A DNA stretch of 64,000 nt from assembly GCF_000372725.1 (NCBI RefSeq), contig NW_005200861.1, positions 124,084-188,083 on the forward strand, given 5' to 3'. The translations under genes were made by a program, and so were the position numbers. This document shows positions 33,608 through 43,831 of the stretch, one piece after another (within the stretch, counting starts at the first letter, position 1; each line of letters starts with the position of its first letter). Below the pieces are notes generated by a model. That model made no database searches. It was not told the DNA's origin and worked only from the letters and a program-made list of their open reading frames with translations. This DNA is from Emiliania huxleyi CCMP1516. Taxonomy: Eukaryota; Haptophyta; Isochrysidales; Noelaerhabdaceae.

Positions 33608-34705
33608 GTGGCGATGCTGCAGGAAGACGACCGTCCGCTCGAGCTGGAGTCCGAGCCCACATCGCTGCTCCGTCCTAGAAAGCTGCTGCTGCTCTCTCCC
33701 TCCGAGCGCCCCTCAGCAGCTTGCATTGCCACGACAGCAGTCGCCTGCTGTTTACTTGTTGTGCTTGTCCCTCACCTTCTTCCGGAAGAAGACAGAGCTC
33801 TCACCTGCCTTCAGGGACGCTGGCCGAGCTTTGCCACGCCCTCTGCCCTGCGTTCTGATCCTCAATGGGCGCAGTACATCACCCGCGTGTACGGCGCAGT
33901 GCCCGAGGATTCGTCTGCATATCCGTATTGCATGGGCGATCACTGGCTCTTCTACTCGGACGTGCTATCCAATGCGCGACTCACGGCCCGCATTCCCGAG
34001 TCAGTCGGCGACTGCCCCTCGAGCGTCCACGCCTCGGCAGAGGGTGAGCTGTACTCGGAGAACTCGGTGCTCGCTCCGATGGGGACGGTGTGGAGCTGGC
34101 ACCCCGCTGTCGACGAGGCGTACGCGCCCTTCGCGCCCGACACGTGGGTCGAGGTGCTGCACCAGGGTGGCATCGATGACGAGCACGTCGGCGCCTGGTT
34201 TCTGCACGCGCGGGGCAGCGGCATCTGGGTCCACACGGGGCGCACGATCGCGTTTGGAGACCACGCCGAGGCATGGGAGGCTTTTGGCGTGGGCCACCTC
34301 GATCTGAAGGCACGCAACGAGGCCATGTGCGCCAATGCTTCCGCCGCCGGGTTGGACTCGCTCCAATTTATTGGCCATTCTTGCAAAATGATGTACGGCT
34401 TGTGCCTCAATGGCAGCCGAGCGCCCACCCTCTATAACATCGAGATCGTATCGACGGCGCTCGTCGGCGTCTACCCGTGTGCGAGCGACGACGGCCGGTC
34501 GACTCGGGTGCGCACGGGCTGGAGGGGCGCGAACACCTGCACCTGCAACAACTCGGCCTCGAGCTTTCTCCACTGTCAAGAGGTGGAGCCATCGACGCGG
34601 GCGGTCTTTGACCCGAGGCGGCGCGCGTTCCAGAACGAGATGATGGCGAGGATGTCGGCGAGGATGACGGGCGCAGGGGAGGGGCGGAATGGCAGTATAA
34701 CATAG
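33608..34705 (+). CDS. Type II membrane protein with Cys-rich ectodomain, unknown function
   Basis: Single-exon frame of 365 residues. A short cytoplasmic N-terminus (MAMLQEDDRPLELESEP) is followed by one hydrophobic segment at about residues 38-58 (AACIATTAVACCLLVVLVPH). The rest is lumenal or extracellular, with about a dozen Cys and several Asn-x-Ser/Thr sites. It contains AWFLHARGSGIWVHTGR followed by FGDHAEAWEAFG, patterns I associate with uncharacterised algal surface or Golgi proteins. A second possible start lies at the third codon (MLQ). No enzyme motif was seen. An AATAAA-like signal (GTAATAAAGC) follows the stop. Confidence 0.75.
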   Translation: MAMLQEDDRPLELESEPTSLLRPRKLLLLSPSERPSAACIATTAVACCLLVVLVPHLLPEEDRALTCLQGRWPSFATPSALRSDPQWAQYITRVYGAVPEDSSAYPYCMGDHWLFYSDVLSNARLTARIPESVGDCPSSVHASAEGELYSENSVLAPMGTVWSWHPAVDEAYAPFAPDTWVEVLHQGGIDDEHVGAWFLHARGSGIWVHTGRTIAFGDHAEAWEAFGVGHLDLKARNEAMCANASAAGLDSLQFIGHSCKMMYGLCLNGSRAPTLYNIEIVSTALVGVYPCASDDGRSTRVRTGWRGANTCTCNNSASSFLHCQEVEPSTRAVFDPRRRAFQNEMMARMSARMTGAGEGRNGSIT

Positions 34706-34929
34706 CAGAATCGTGTAATAAAGCTCCTTCGGGATGTGTCATTCCGTGCCGGGGTGTTGTGCCCCAGCGCCCCCCGCCGCAAGTTTGCTGTTTTGAAATC
34801 CGCATGAGCCGATGGGTGATGGGTTTGGGGCTTGATACTGAAGCTCGCCCAGTGAGGAAGTGAGGAACTGCTCGGTCCGGCCCTGATCATGACACACACT
34901 GATCATGCTGAACACAAGCGGTCCCTAAT

Positions 34930-35625
34930 CTTCGCTCTTGTAGCTCTGTGTGTGTTGTGTAGCTCGCGATCGGTCACCGCGCCAATCACCGCCGACGTGA
35001 TCTGTGATCACGTCTCCCAGTGAGATGATGCTTGGAGAGGGGGGAGAACACCGCTCGATCTACCCTCCGGGGTCCCTCAGCGGCGTGCACCTCGATCCTG
35101 CACCGTGTTTGTTATGACCCCCCCCCCCCCCCGCCCCCCGTGCCATGAGCACACCAGCGAGGGAGGGCGAGACGATCCAGGGGTCCCGTACCATGCGGAA
35201 TCGATCCTATCCCAGTGCTCTATTAGGTGCTCAAGAAGTTGCCCGCAACAGGTGAGAAAGAGCGCCGTACGAGCGCTATTCAAAGCGATGAGCTTGCTCA
35301 TCCCGGAGTGGTTCGACCCCACGGCCACGCAAACCCGAGACGGTGACGGGCGCTGTCTCGATGATCTCAGGCCCAGTGAGGTAGTGCGTCAGACCTGTCC
35401 TGGATCCTGCTGAACGAGCTCCCCTCTTGTAGCTCGATCGGTCACGCCGCCATCGCCGTCGGGGGGAGGGGGGACGACACTGCTTCGGCAGCGTGCACCT
35501 CGATCCTGTACCGTGTTTGTTATGACCCCCCCCAATGAACACACCAGTGAGGGAGGGCGAGACGATCGAGGGGTCCCGTACCATGCGGAATCGACCCTAT
35601 CTAGTGCTCAAGTGCTCAAGAAGTT
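34930..35625. repeat. Direct repeat pair with poly-C tracts
   Basis: Two copies, about 34945-35245 and 35425-35625, share CTCTTGTAGCTC, GCACCTCGATCCTG, CCGTGTTTGTTATGACCCCC and GGTCCCGTACCATGCGGAAT. The first has a C run of 15 or more. The copies differ by small indels. No gene lies in 34706-35664. Confidence 0.8.
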
Positions 35626-35664
35626 GATATTTGCATCTCGCTTGCATCTCACCGCAAGCCGAAA

Positions 35665-36174
35665 ATGGGCTGGTCCGACCGCGGACTTTCATCTATGCTG
35701 CATGAGCCACAGAGTCTCCGCAGCACCTCTCGCCGCTGCGGCGATACTGAAGTGGCCTCCATCACCTCGCCCACCTCTGTTGCCGACGATTTCAACTTTG
35801 ACCCGCCTGCATTCACCCTCGGCCAGCCCTCAGCCAGCCCTCGGCCATCAACCCCGACGCGGCCCGTTCGACCAGCCGCGCCGACTCAGCCGCGACGGCC
35901 TGTGATGTACGCTACGCGAAGGCCGACGATGGTCCGTCGACTCCAAGAGTGTTCGCCTGAAGCCGTCGCCGCTGCCCTGATTGCGACTGGCGTCTCGGCA
36001 GAGGGGAGCGATGCGGAGAGAGCGCGGCGGCTGAGCTGGTGCTTCAAGCTATATGAGCCTCGTGATGTGCTGGAGCGCTGGCCGACCGATACGCTTCGAG
36101 ACGTCGCAAAGCTGCAGTCGGCAGACAGACAGGGCTGCGTCACCGCGCTGCTCGAGCGGTATTTTGGGGACTAG
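35665..36174 (+). CDS. Small hypothetical protein
   Basis: Single-exon frame of 169 residues, starting MGWSDRGLSSMLHEPQSLRS. The first 90 residues are Ser/Pro/Thr-rich and probably disordered. The last 80 look folded and helical: RRLQECSPEAVAAALIATG, WCFKLYEPRDVLERWPTD and GCVTALLERYFGD, a bipartite helix-turn-helix pattern loosely like a SAP or small DNA-binding fold. No family is assigned. The start falls just after the repeat pair. Confidence 0.5.
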   Translation: MGWSDRGLSSMLHEPQSLRSTSRRCGDTEVASITSPTSVADDFNFDPPAFTLGQPSASPRPSTPTRPVRPAAPTQPRRPVMYATRRPTMVRRLQECSPEAVAAALIATGVSAEGSDAERARRLSWCFKLYEPRDVLERWPTDTLRDVAKLQSADRQGCVTALLERYFGD

Positions 36175-37072
36175 GGTCTGAGTGCCTGCTGAGTGTTGTT
36201 CCTGAAGCGGCATACTCGAGTACGGCGGCGGCGCCCTTGGGGGGGGGGGCGGGGGGGGGCATTGGTTGTCCTGACACGGATTCTGCTTTTGCCGAGCAGT
36301 GGACTGAACTGGCGCCACTCGTGTATGTCCGAAGGGAAAGGCCCGTTACCGGGCCTCAGACGCTCTCAGGCGTTCTCATTTCACTCTTCTATCACACGAC
36401 TCCTCTTTGTTGGTGTAAGTCCTGCACTGCCCTCGCTGTCTCCGCATGCAACTTGGAACCCAGTGTCTGTATCCCATGTCATGTTGCGTAGGCTAAACCA
36501 TGGTACTCTACAAGCGGCCGCTTCATGTGTCCTCTCGCTACTGAGTACTGTACTATCAGTATCACAGTGATTGGTTTTTGGCATCAGGATTTCCCCGCTT
36601 GCATCATATCATGGTTTTCGCCATGATATTATGGAGTCATGATATCTCAAAGCTCGGCACGTCATTTTCACGCTCTTGAAATCACACCTTGCGATTTCAC
36701 ACAAAGATCACGCTCTTGAAATCACACTTGCGATTTAAAATTCACTGCTGAGTGGAAGCTTTAGTGTCTAGAGGGGCGCTCCCCCTACATGTGTACATGT
36801 TGCAAGAGACAAGAGATATTGTTATTGAGAGTCTTGGGGCCCAGCGGTTGGTGTGTGTTGAAACAAGATAGAAAAACTGCGGTGTGCGGACGCCGGCCCG
36901 CCTCGCGCACACAGATCACAGTACCGCGCAAGGCCCTCAACATGTAAACGAGAGTGCCACTGTGCACACACGCAGCGTTTGTTGTTTGTTGGAGCCGTCA
37001 TACGGTGCTGGCTGCCGATCCGCGGGCCGCGCTGGCGGCGGAGAGACCGCGCGAGACCGACACCGCCGCGTC
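36175..37072. other. Intergenic stretch, AT-richer, with short repeats
   Basis: No gene was recognised. CACGCTCTTGAAATCACAC and TTGCGATTT occur twice in tandem (36669-36738). A hairpin (ATCATGG/CCATGAT) lies at 36607-36630, and a G run at 36240-36258. Confidence 0.5.
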
Positions 37073-38677
37073 TCAGCACGACGAGGAGGTGTACTCACTG
37101 CTGTCGGAGGAGCCGTCGTCCAGCAGGTCGATGACGTCCGTGTCGGACCCCCCGAGCAAGTTGCGCCGCGCCGCCAGCGGGGCGAGGTCGCCATCCCTGG
37201 CGAGGGAGAGCGGCAGGACCTTGAGGCCGCACGGCCCGGCGCGCGGATGGCGGTGCAGCGGGTCCCGGCTGACGCTGTGCAGCGGCTTCACCGCGAACTC
37301 GGCGAGCACGCCAAAGTGGTCGCTCAGCCAGGGAGGCGAGTCGAGGGCGAGGCTCGCCCGCGTCACCTCGAGGCCGGAGGAGACGTGGCGAAGGATGTAG
37401 TCGTACGTGCAGCGCAGCGCCTCCGCGCCGGAGGACTGGAAGCCGCACCTGCAGCAGAGGCTCCGAGAAGGCTCACTGCAATGGTCGAGGGGGCCGCACG
37501 GCATCGCTGCGGCGCACGTGACGAGCGGGTTGCGCACGCCGTCCCACGAGTGACACGGTACGTCGCCGTTGCCGAGCACCCACGCGTCCTCGAAGCCGTG
37601 CTTCTCCATCACGTCCACCTCGCGCAGCTCCCTCGTCGTGTTGAGGTCGCCTGGGCGCGCGGCGGGGTGGGTGGGCGGCGCTTGGGAGGGGGTGCGCGGC
37701 CGAAGTGCGCGTTCACCCGCCACAAGCACGCGCGCGCGGTCGTACGCGCGGCCGCCGCACGAGGCGAAGCACTCGACGAGCCGCTCGCCCTCCGAGAAGA
37801 GCTGCGAGAGCTGCGCGCAGCGGTGGCGCGACGGCTGCGCCGCCGCCGAGAGGGCGTCGCCGCCGGCAGAGAGGGCGTCTGCGTGCGTGTTGCCCACCCA
37901 GAGCGGGCTGCCTGAAAGGCGAGGGGGAAGGTGAGAAGCGCGAGTGCAAGTGCAAAGGCTGCATGAGCGATCGGCCGCACCGTCGCACTTCAGCTCGAAG
38001 AGCCGCCACAGAACCCCGCGAGGCCGCACAAGGTTCATGAGGTCTCCGGCTTGCTCGGTGTACTGAGAGGCGATTGCTTCCCAGCGCGGACGGAGGGTGG
38101 ATCGCTTGTGCAGCAGTAATAGCCCCGCTGGGTGGGTTTCGCCGAAGGCAAAGCCGTAAAGCGTCGACCGCTTGACCCAAAGCACCACCCGAGCGGCGCA
38201 GGCGCCAAAGGCCATGATGAAAGAGGCAAAGGCTGCCGGCTCGGCACTCGAGCGTGGGAGCGCGCGCGGGTCGATGTAGTACGCGGCCAGCTGCGCAGCC
38301 GCCACCAGCAGAAGCCCGTACGTGACAATCAGAAGCGCCGAACCAAAGGCCCGCAGGGCATAGCGCGAGAAGGCCGGATGGGTGGCCGACGAACATCCGT
38401 AGTAGTCTGCCGTGGCGCGAATGATCGTACTGCGAACGCCGTCCGCGAGCACCTCCTGGCAGCATACAAGGTCCGGCTTTAGGTGTAGGATTTCTTTGAT
38501 CTGCAGCCGGAGACGTTCGGAGCCCTCAAGCGAGCCGGCCAGCATCGTCGGCAGCGGAGGGCCGGCATAGACGTTGAGCGTGAGGATGGAGAGGCGGCAG
38601 CTCCGTCGCGGATCGGTTCGGCGAGCGGAGAGCTCGTCGCCGGAGCCGAAGCTGACCCGGCGGGTGGAGGTCTGCAT
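37073..38677 (-). CDS. Neutral sphingomyelinase-like phosphodiesterase (EEP family) with membrane segments
   Basis: Minus-strand exons 38677-37981, 37911-37717 and 37650-37073 give 489 residues. Motifs of the endonuclease/exonuclease/phosphatase fold are present in order: LTLNVYAGPPLP, CCQEVL, WVGNTHADAL, VAGDLNTTREL (joined across intron 2), HSWDGVRNPL, CTYDYILRH and the catalytic SDHFGVLAEF. Two hydrophobic spans (about residues 108-135, ALLIVTYGLLLVAAAQLAAY, and about 149-170) suggest membrane attachment, as in neutral sphingomyelinases; related members act on inositol or other phosphodiesters. Both introns (69 and 66 nt) are multiples of three without stops, so unspliced RNA stays open. 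Donors are GT. The C-terminus is acidic and Ser-rich. Confidence 0.75.
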   Translation of the reverse strand: MQTSTRRVSFGSGDELSARRTDPRRSCRLSILTLNVYAGPPLPTMLAGSLEGSERLRLQIKEILHLKPDLVCCQEVLADGVRSTIIRATADYYGCSSATHPAFSRYALRAFGSALLIVTYGLLLVAAAQLAAYYIDPRALPRSSAEPAAFASFIMAFGACAARVVLWVKRSTLYGFAFGETHPAGLLLLHKRSTLRPRWEAIASQYTEQAGDLMNLVRPRGVLWRLFELKCDGAADRSCSLCTCTRASHLPPRLSGSPLWVGNTHADALSAGGDALSAAAQPSRHRCAQLSQLFSEGERLVECFASCGGRAYDRARVLVAGERALRPRTPSQAPPTHPAARPGDLNTTRELREVDVMEKHGFEDAWVLGNGDVPCHSWDGVRNPLVTCAAAMPCGPLDHCSEPSRSLCCRCGFQSSGAEALRCTYDYILRHVSSGLEVTRASLALDSPPWLSDHFGVLAEFAVKPLHSVSRDPLHRHPRAGPCGLKVLPLSLARDGDLAPLAARRNLLGGSDTDVIDLLDDGSSDSSEYTSSSC

Positions 38678-39331
38678 GGACTGATCTCAGAGCTGAGCAG
38701 CAGGTAGTCGGGCCTGCATCATTCGGAACTTGACCGCCGACGGCCCTCGGATGTCGGTTTTCTTTCCCGCCCATTCGCATTCGAAGGCTCATTAGATTTT
38801 CGGTTTCTTTTCCGCCCATTCGCACGGCTCATTAGATTTTCGGTTTCTTCGACGGCTCATTAGATTTTCGGTTTCCTTTCCGCCCATTCGCAATTCGAAT
38901 TCGTCGGGCCAAGGCAAGCAAGGGTGTTTGGCGCTCTTTCGTATCGTAACTGTAAAAGAAACCCATGTGCGTGGCCCGATATTGCCGTACGACTCTCCGG
39001 ACGCCGCGGTCGTCTCTCTCTCCTGGGACCTGTGTCCAGAGCGATTTCATTCACGACCTCGCGCGGCACGCGGCGACGGGCGAGTGCTCCGACCCCGGCC
39101 ACACATGCAGTGCACATGCAGTGCACATGCTCGCGACAAATAGTGGCGGCACGTACGTGCCGCGTCCCCGCGGCGTCCGCTGCCGGCAAGGGCAGCGGCC
39201 TCAAACCCCACGCCCGTCGAAAGAGATCAACTCGTACAAAAGGAGAGCCGGCGCTTGCAAACGCTCATGAGACGACGCGCGAGGGCGCCCTCCGTTGCCC
39301 GCCCCCCATCCCCGCCGCCGCCGCCGTCCCC
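38678..39331. repeat. Intergenic stretch with tandem motif
   Basis: The motif GGCTCATTAGATTTTCGGTT and its neighbour CTTTCCGCCCATTCGCA occur about three to four times at 38755-38895. CATGCAGTGCA repeats at 39104-39132. No gene was recognised. Confidence 0.7.
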
Positions 39332-42198
39332 TCAGCACACGAGGTGGAGCGAGCCGCCCTTGCAGACCAGCCGGTCCACGCTCGGCGGCTGGCCGTCGGT
39401 GTCGAGAGGCGGCTCTGCGCGGCCGTGCGTCTGGACCACGAGCTTTGCGAGGGGCTGCGCCGCGGCTTGCGGAGGCGGGGGAGGAGGCAGGTTGAGCCAC
39501 GCGGAGTGGCGGTCGAGCGGCTCGGCGCGCAGCTCGTACTCGCCGGCCTGGTGAGTGGAGGAGTGGGTGAGTGGGTGGGTCCGGTGTCGACCGGAACCGA
39601 AGGCGCGGGGCGAGCGGGGGACGGGGCACGGGAGGCACGTCGTGGGAGGCGTGTGCGGCGCGTGGGATGGAGATGCGAGGGGGTCGTGGGGAGGGGGGAG
39701 GCTGTGGGGAGCGCGGCGTGGCCCTCCCGCCTGAGCCTCCGACAGGAGGGAGACGAGCCGCGAGACGGTGCCTGGCAGCAGCGCGAGACACTTCCTAGAC
39801 ACTTCCTATGACACTTCCCAGCAGCGCGAGACGGTGCCTGGAAGCAGCGCGCCGCTCGAGCCAGCCAGCCTCGCGCCTCCGCCAAGCTCGGCGCAATCCA
39901 CCTCCACCCGCTCCTACCGGGCAGGACAGGCGCGTCTCAAGAGGCGCCGCTCCCTCGTCGCCAGAGCGCGCGCCGCTCTGCGCTCCTGCAGCGCGCCACC
40001 CGCGCCGCCCTCGCGCACCTTGCCTCGGTACCTAAGCCAGGCTCCGGACGGCTCGAGGGAGGTGCGAGGAGCAGCCGGAGAGGCGGCGGCAGAGGCGGCG
40101 GCACCTCAGTCGGGGTGCGTGAGGCGCGCCGTGCAGGAAGGCGCGGGGCGCGGCCAGCTGCACGGAGAGGTGGTACTGCTGCTGCTTGGCGCCGAGCAGG
40201 AAGGTGTACCTGAGGGGCACACGGCGGGCGAGGGTGAGGCGGTCCACGGCGCGTGGAGCAGCAACCCACTCCGACGCGCGCACAGCGCGTGCAGCGAGGC
40301 TGGGCCACGGAAGAGCAGCGCCTGTGGGGAGGGGGGGGGGGGGCGAGAAGGGTCGCAGAGGGCTCCCAGAGTGCCAGCGCGGCGCGCGGAAGAGCTGCGC
40401 CGAGCTCGCGCGGCCGTCGGAGGCAGAGAGCCAACGCTCGAGTGCCGCCTCCCGCTCCTCCCTGTCGCCGCCGCCCGCCGCCTCGCGCGCCCTGCCCGCG
40501 GTCGGGTCGGCGGCGGAGGCGGCGCCGCGGTTGAGCTCGTCGATCTCTGCGAGGTAGCGCTGTCCCGGCGGGGAGGGGGCGAGCGCGGCGGCGCCCTCGC
40601 TCGCGACGAGGTGGGCGCGCGGCATCTCGAAGGCGACTCCGGCGGCGCGGAGGGCCTTTGGCGGCAGGGGGGAGGGGGGGGGGGGTGTGAAAGGCGATCC
40701 GGTGGGGCTGCCGGGGAGGTGGGGCGAGGGAGGAGGCGGGGCCGCCGGGGCTGCCGGGGCGGAGGGGGAGGCGGGGCGGAGAGGGGCGTCGCTGCGTTGC
40801 AAGCGAAAGAGCAGCGAGAGGGGGGGGGGGGCTCGTGGCCTCAGTCGCCCGGGTCAGGGGGCGACCGCTGTCTCTGCACGGCGTTGGCTCGGCATTGTGA
40901 GGATTGTGAGACTTCGTCAGTGGCCAGCCACACTGTGCGGCGTGTGGGCGGAGGCGGCGCGGGCGCGGCGGAGGGGGTTGGGGCGAAGGCTTGGGTGCGC
41001 GCCATGCGCAGCCCGCGCGACGAGGGCACGAGCACGGCGTAGCAGCCGCCGCTCCCGCCGCGGAGCAGGTACTCCCACACTGACCCTGGCCGAGGCAGGG
41101 GAGGGAGGGGTGTCAGGCCGCCCCCAAGGCGCCGCGGGGCACGTGAGTGGTTCCGCGCGCCCTCGCCGCAGCTGCCGCGGAGCCCGCCCTCGCCGCCGCC
41201 GCAGGCCGCCTCCTGCGACGCCGACGCTCGCTCCTGGAGAATCGAGCACCGGCGGCTGAGGGCGAGAGCAACGGGACCCGGGGCTGAGGGGTCATGGTGA
41301 GGGGTCGGGGTCCAGGGAGAGAGTGTCTTCCGCAGCCGGGCGCGCGCTCCTCGAGCGGCGACGAGGCGGGCTGCTCGTCGGGCGAGAGGGCGCCGTTGCG
41401 CCAGAGCAGCGACCACGCGTCGTGCAGCGCGTAAAAGTACGGCAGTCTGGAGCCGGGCGGGCGTGGCAGGCCGGGGCGGGACGAGGTGCGAAGGTGTCGG
41501 GCCGCCGGGCGGCGCGGAGGGTGCGGTGGCGGCGGAACGGGGTCAGGGGGGCGGAGCGGGGATAGGGTGCGAGCGGTGGCGCGCCTCCCCTCCCGCAGGT
41601 CGTGGTAGAGCGAGCGAAGGGCGGCCTGCCACTGGTCGCGGAGGGAGCGGACGTAGGCGGCCTCGGCGACGCCCGCGTCGGCCGAGGCGAGCTGCTTCGA
41701 GACCATCGGCGGCAGCCGCTGCGCCGGGTGCCGCCACGAGAGCAGCGCCGCCCGCATCCGCACGGCAAGCGCGCGCTTCTCCAAGTGTGTGGGCTCGCCA
41801 GTCGCGTCGGAGCGATCGGGCGGCGGCGCGAGGCTGGCGGCGTCGCCGCGGCAGGCGGCGCGCATCGCCTCTCCGTCCACCACGCTGCCGCCGGCCGTCT
41901 CGCACCACTCGAGCGATCCCAGCGACGAGATGACGAGCGAGCGCTTGAGCCCCCAGTCAGTCGGAAGCCGCTCGAGCCGCACCCCCGGTGCGCTGGACGC
42001 GGCCGCGCGGCCCCCCAGCGAGCGCGCGTGCCGAAGCTGCGCGGGGGTGCCCAGCGCCTCGCCAAGCAGGCTGACGGGCCTGGGCACAAGCGCCGAGCCG
42101 CTGCCGCCGGAGGAAGGCTCGCCCGACATGGCGAGGACGCCCATGTTGGGAGACGGCCGGCTCCTCGGCGTCGGCGCCGAAGCCTTGCGCTTGGCCAT
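39332..42198 (-). CDS. DONSON-like replication-fork protein
   Basis: The start at 42198 reads MAKRKASAPTPRSRP. Exon 1 (to about 41596) contains PTDWGLKRSLVISS, like the DONSON strand with the conserved Trp, and RDQWQAALRSLYHDLR. The next exon has LPYFYALHDAWSLLW (near 41440), then CYAVLVPSSRGLR (near 41030) and LRAAGVAFEMP (near 40640), which follow the order of human DONSON (YFYV, TRGLREA, EGIEFSLP). Later frames at 40250-40150 (PLRYTFLLGAKQQQYHLSVQ) and 39550-39332 (GEYELRAEPLDRHSAWLN) probably make the C-terminus. DONSON helps assemble and protect the CMG helicase at forks. The gene has at least five introns; boundaries and the exact end are uncertain, and the last part could belong to another gene. 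Confidence 0.6.
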
Positions 42199-42264
42199 TG
42201 CGCAAGCGAAGGTCAACAAGACTTTGCCTGGGGGCGCGAACAGAAAAAGAATTTTCAGACCTCG

Positions 42265-42311
42265 TTGGCTGGCACGCCGTCCGTGGCGCGCGCGGACGGC
42301 GTGCCAGCCAA
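42265..42311. repeat. Perfect 19-bp hairpin
   Basis: TTGGCTGGCACGCCGTCCG (42265-42283) is exactly complementary to 42293-42311 across a 9-base loop of TGGCGCGCG. It lies 67 bp upstream of the DONSON-like start codon and next to a (CTTT)n tract (42388-42415). Confidence 0.9.
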
Positions 42312-42424
42312 GGCGCGAAGAGAAAAGAAAAATGGGCACAGGGGTGGTCTGTTCTTTCCTTCTACTCCTCTCCTCGAATTTTCTGTTTTCTTTCTTTCTT
42401 TCCTCTCTCTCTCTCTGACACCTT

Positions 42425-42672
42425 GCATCATAGCCGCATTGGCGACGTGGGCGGTCGGTTCGCGTCCTCCTGCCCGGCGATCGAGCACGGTGTCCGCGCC
42501 CATCTCCTGAAGCAGTGCCGACTCGCCGCTCTCGGCGACCACCACCGCACGCTTCTGCGGCAGCGTGTGGCGAGGGGGTCCTCGCCCGCCTGGTATCCGG
42601 GAGGAGGGGGAGCCAAGAAGGACATAGGCAGCAAAGCCGGCAAGGGCGAGCCCGCACACCAGTGGCGCATCC
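42425..42672 (-). CDS. Possible first exon of an unknown protein
   Basis: On the minus strand MDAPLVCGLALAGFAAYVLL resembles a signal anchor, followed by AVVVAESGESALLQEMGAD. The frame ends at a plausible GT donor (CAAG|GTGTCAG). No downstream exon was found before the DONSON-like gene; it could be an alternative 5' exon of that gene. Confidence 0.25.
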
Positions 42673-43129
42673 ATCGCCACGAGCCTCGCGACCGCGGTCG
42701 TGGCACACCTGGCGGCGGCTCTCGGGGCCGTCTCTACGGCGCTCGACACCGTGTGCCGCCGTCGCTCCGCCGGCTCAACCGAGTATCGGGCGTCGAGGGC
42801 GGCGGCGCAAAGTGGGTCTGGTGCGCCACACGGCCACAACCCTTGCCACCGCCCTTGCCGCCGCCCTTGCCACCCTTTGCCGCCTTGCCTACGCCGCAGG
42901 CGGCGGTGGGAGCGGCCTGCTGGGCTAGCATGTTGTCCTTGCTGGGGACGGGCACGTGGAACGCACGTTACATGTCGAACGGCCTCCGGATTCAAACAAA
43001 AAATAGCCAAGGCCCTCTCGCAACCCCTCCGACCCCCTGGGATCCTTGGGCGTCGAAGAGGCGCTCTCGGGGGGCCGTTCTGAGTTCATACTGCCTCGAA
43101 GTACATTATACTGCGTCAAAGCACCGGCC

Positions 43130-43445
43130 CTGAGTCCGAGATATGCTGCGAGGAGGGCGGAGTTGTGCCGAAAGGCGAAAGAAGCCGCGAGAACAAGGGA
43201 TCGGCCGGCGGCGGCGGCGTCGCAGTACGCAGAACGAGGCAGAGGAGAGCGACGCGACAGAGGAAGAAGCGACAAGGGAGAGCACAACGAGAAGGGGGAG
43301 ACCGCGAGGTGGCATGAAGGTCGCAGCAAGAATCGGAGAGGGACTGCGAAGAGAGATAGGAAGAGGCGGACGCCCAAGGGTGGGCAATGGCTAGCGCGTA
43401 GCGCATCAGGCATCACACCCCTCTCCTTACTTAAATCCCCCTGTG
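43130..43445 (+). mobile_element. Retroelement family B fragment, left of the gap
   Basis: Plus-strand sequence matches the coding end of family B at 5720-6000: RYAARRAELCRKAKEAARTR, then the GRPRGG region in a neighbouring frame. The copy is truncated and degraded and runs into the assembly gap. Confidence 0.7.
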
Positions 43446-43545
43446 NNNNNNNNNNNNNNNNNNNNNNNNNNNNNNNNNNNNNNNNNNNNNNNNNNNNNNN
43501 NNNNNNNNNNNNNNNNNNNNNNNNNNNNNNNNNNNNNNNNNNNNN
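43446..43545. other. Assembly gap (100 N)
   Basis: Exactly 100 N, a conventional placeholder for unknown length. Family B sequence lies on both sides, so the gap is probably an unresolved repeat. Confidence 0.98.
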
Positions 43546-43705
43546 ATTTAAGTGCGTGGGAATATACTACGTCTTTCTTTCTTTCTTTCTGTACGTAAGA
43601 GCTAAAAAAAGAAAACAAAAAAGGAAAGAAAACAGCCAACCCAAGGGAGGGATGGGAGGACGGCACGCCGCCACCACACAGGGATTTTAAGGAGAGGTGT
43701 AAGAG
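43546..43705 (-). mobile_element. Retroelement family B 3' end, right of the gap
   Basis: Contains the family B 3' UTR and tail in reverse: GAAAACAGCCAACCCAAGGG at 43626-43645 and CACACAGGGATTTTAAGGAG at about 43674-43693, with (CTTT)n/(AAAG)n tracts at 43570-43630. With the fragment on the left, two oppositely oriented copies or a rearranged copy meet at the gap. Confidence 0.65.
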
Positions 43706-43831
43706 CTACATACACTGAGAGAGAGAGAGAAAAATTGTTTCCGTCCGGCGGAGAACGAACCTCTCTGTCCCAGGGGGGAACGACCCTCAGGTGTGGCCTG
43801 CCGTCGGCCGCAAGCATACTAGTATGCGTGC

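Noticed and set aside
36605-36640. Hairpin as a terminator
   Set aside because: Bacterial-style terminators are not expected here, the stem is AT-rich and short, and no gene ends close by.
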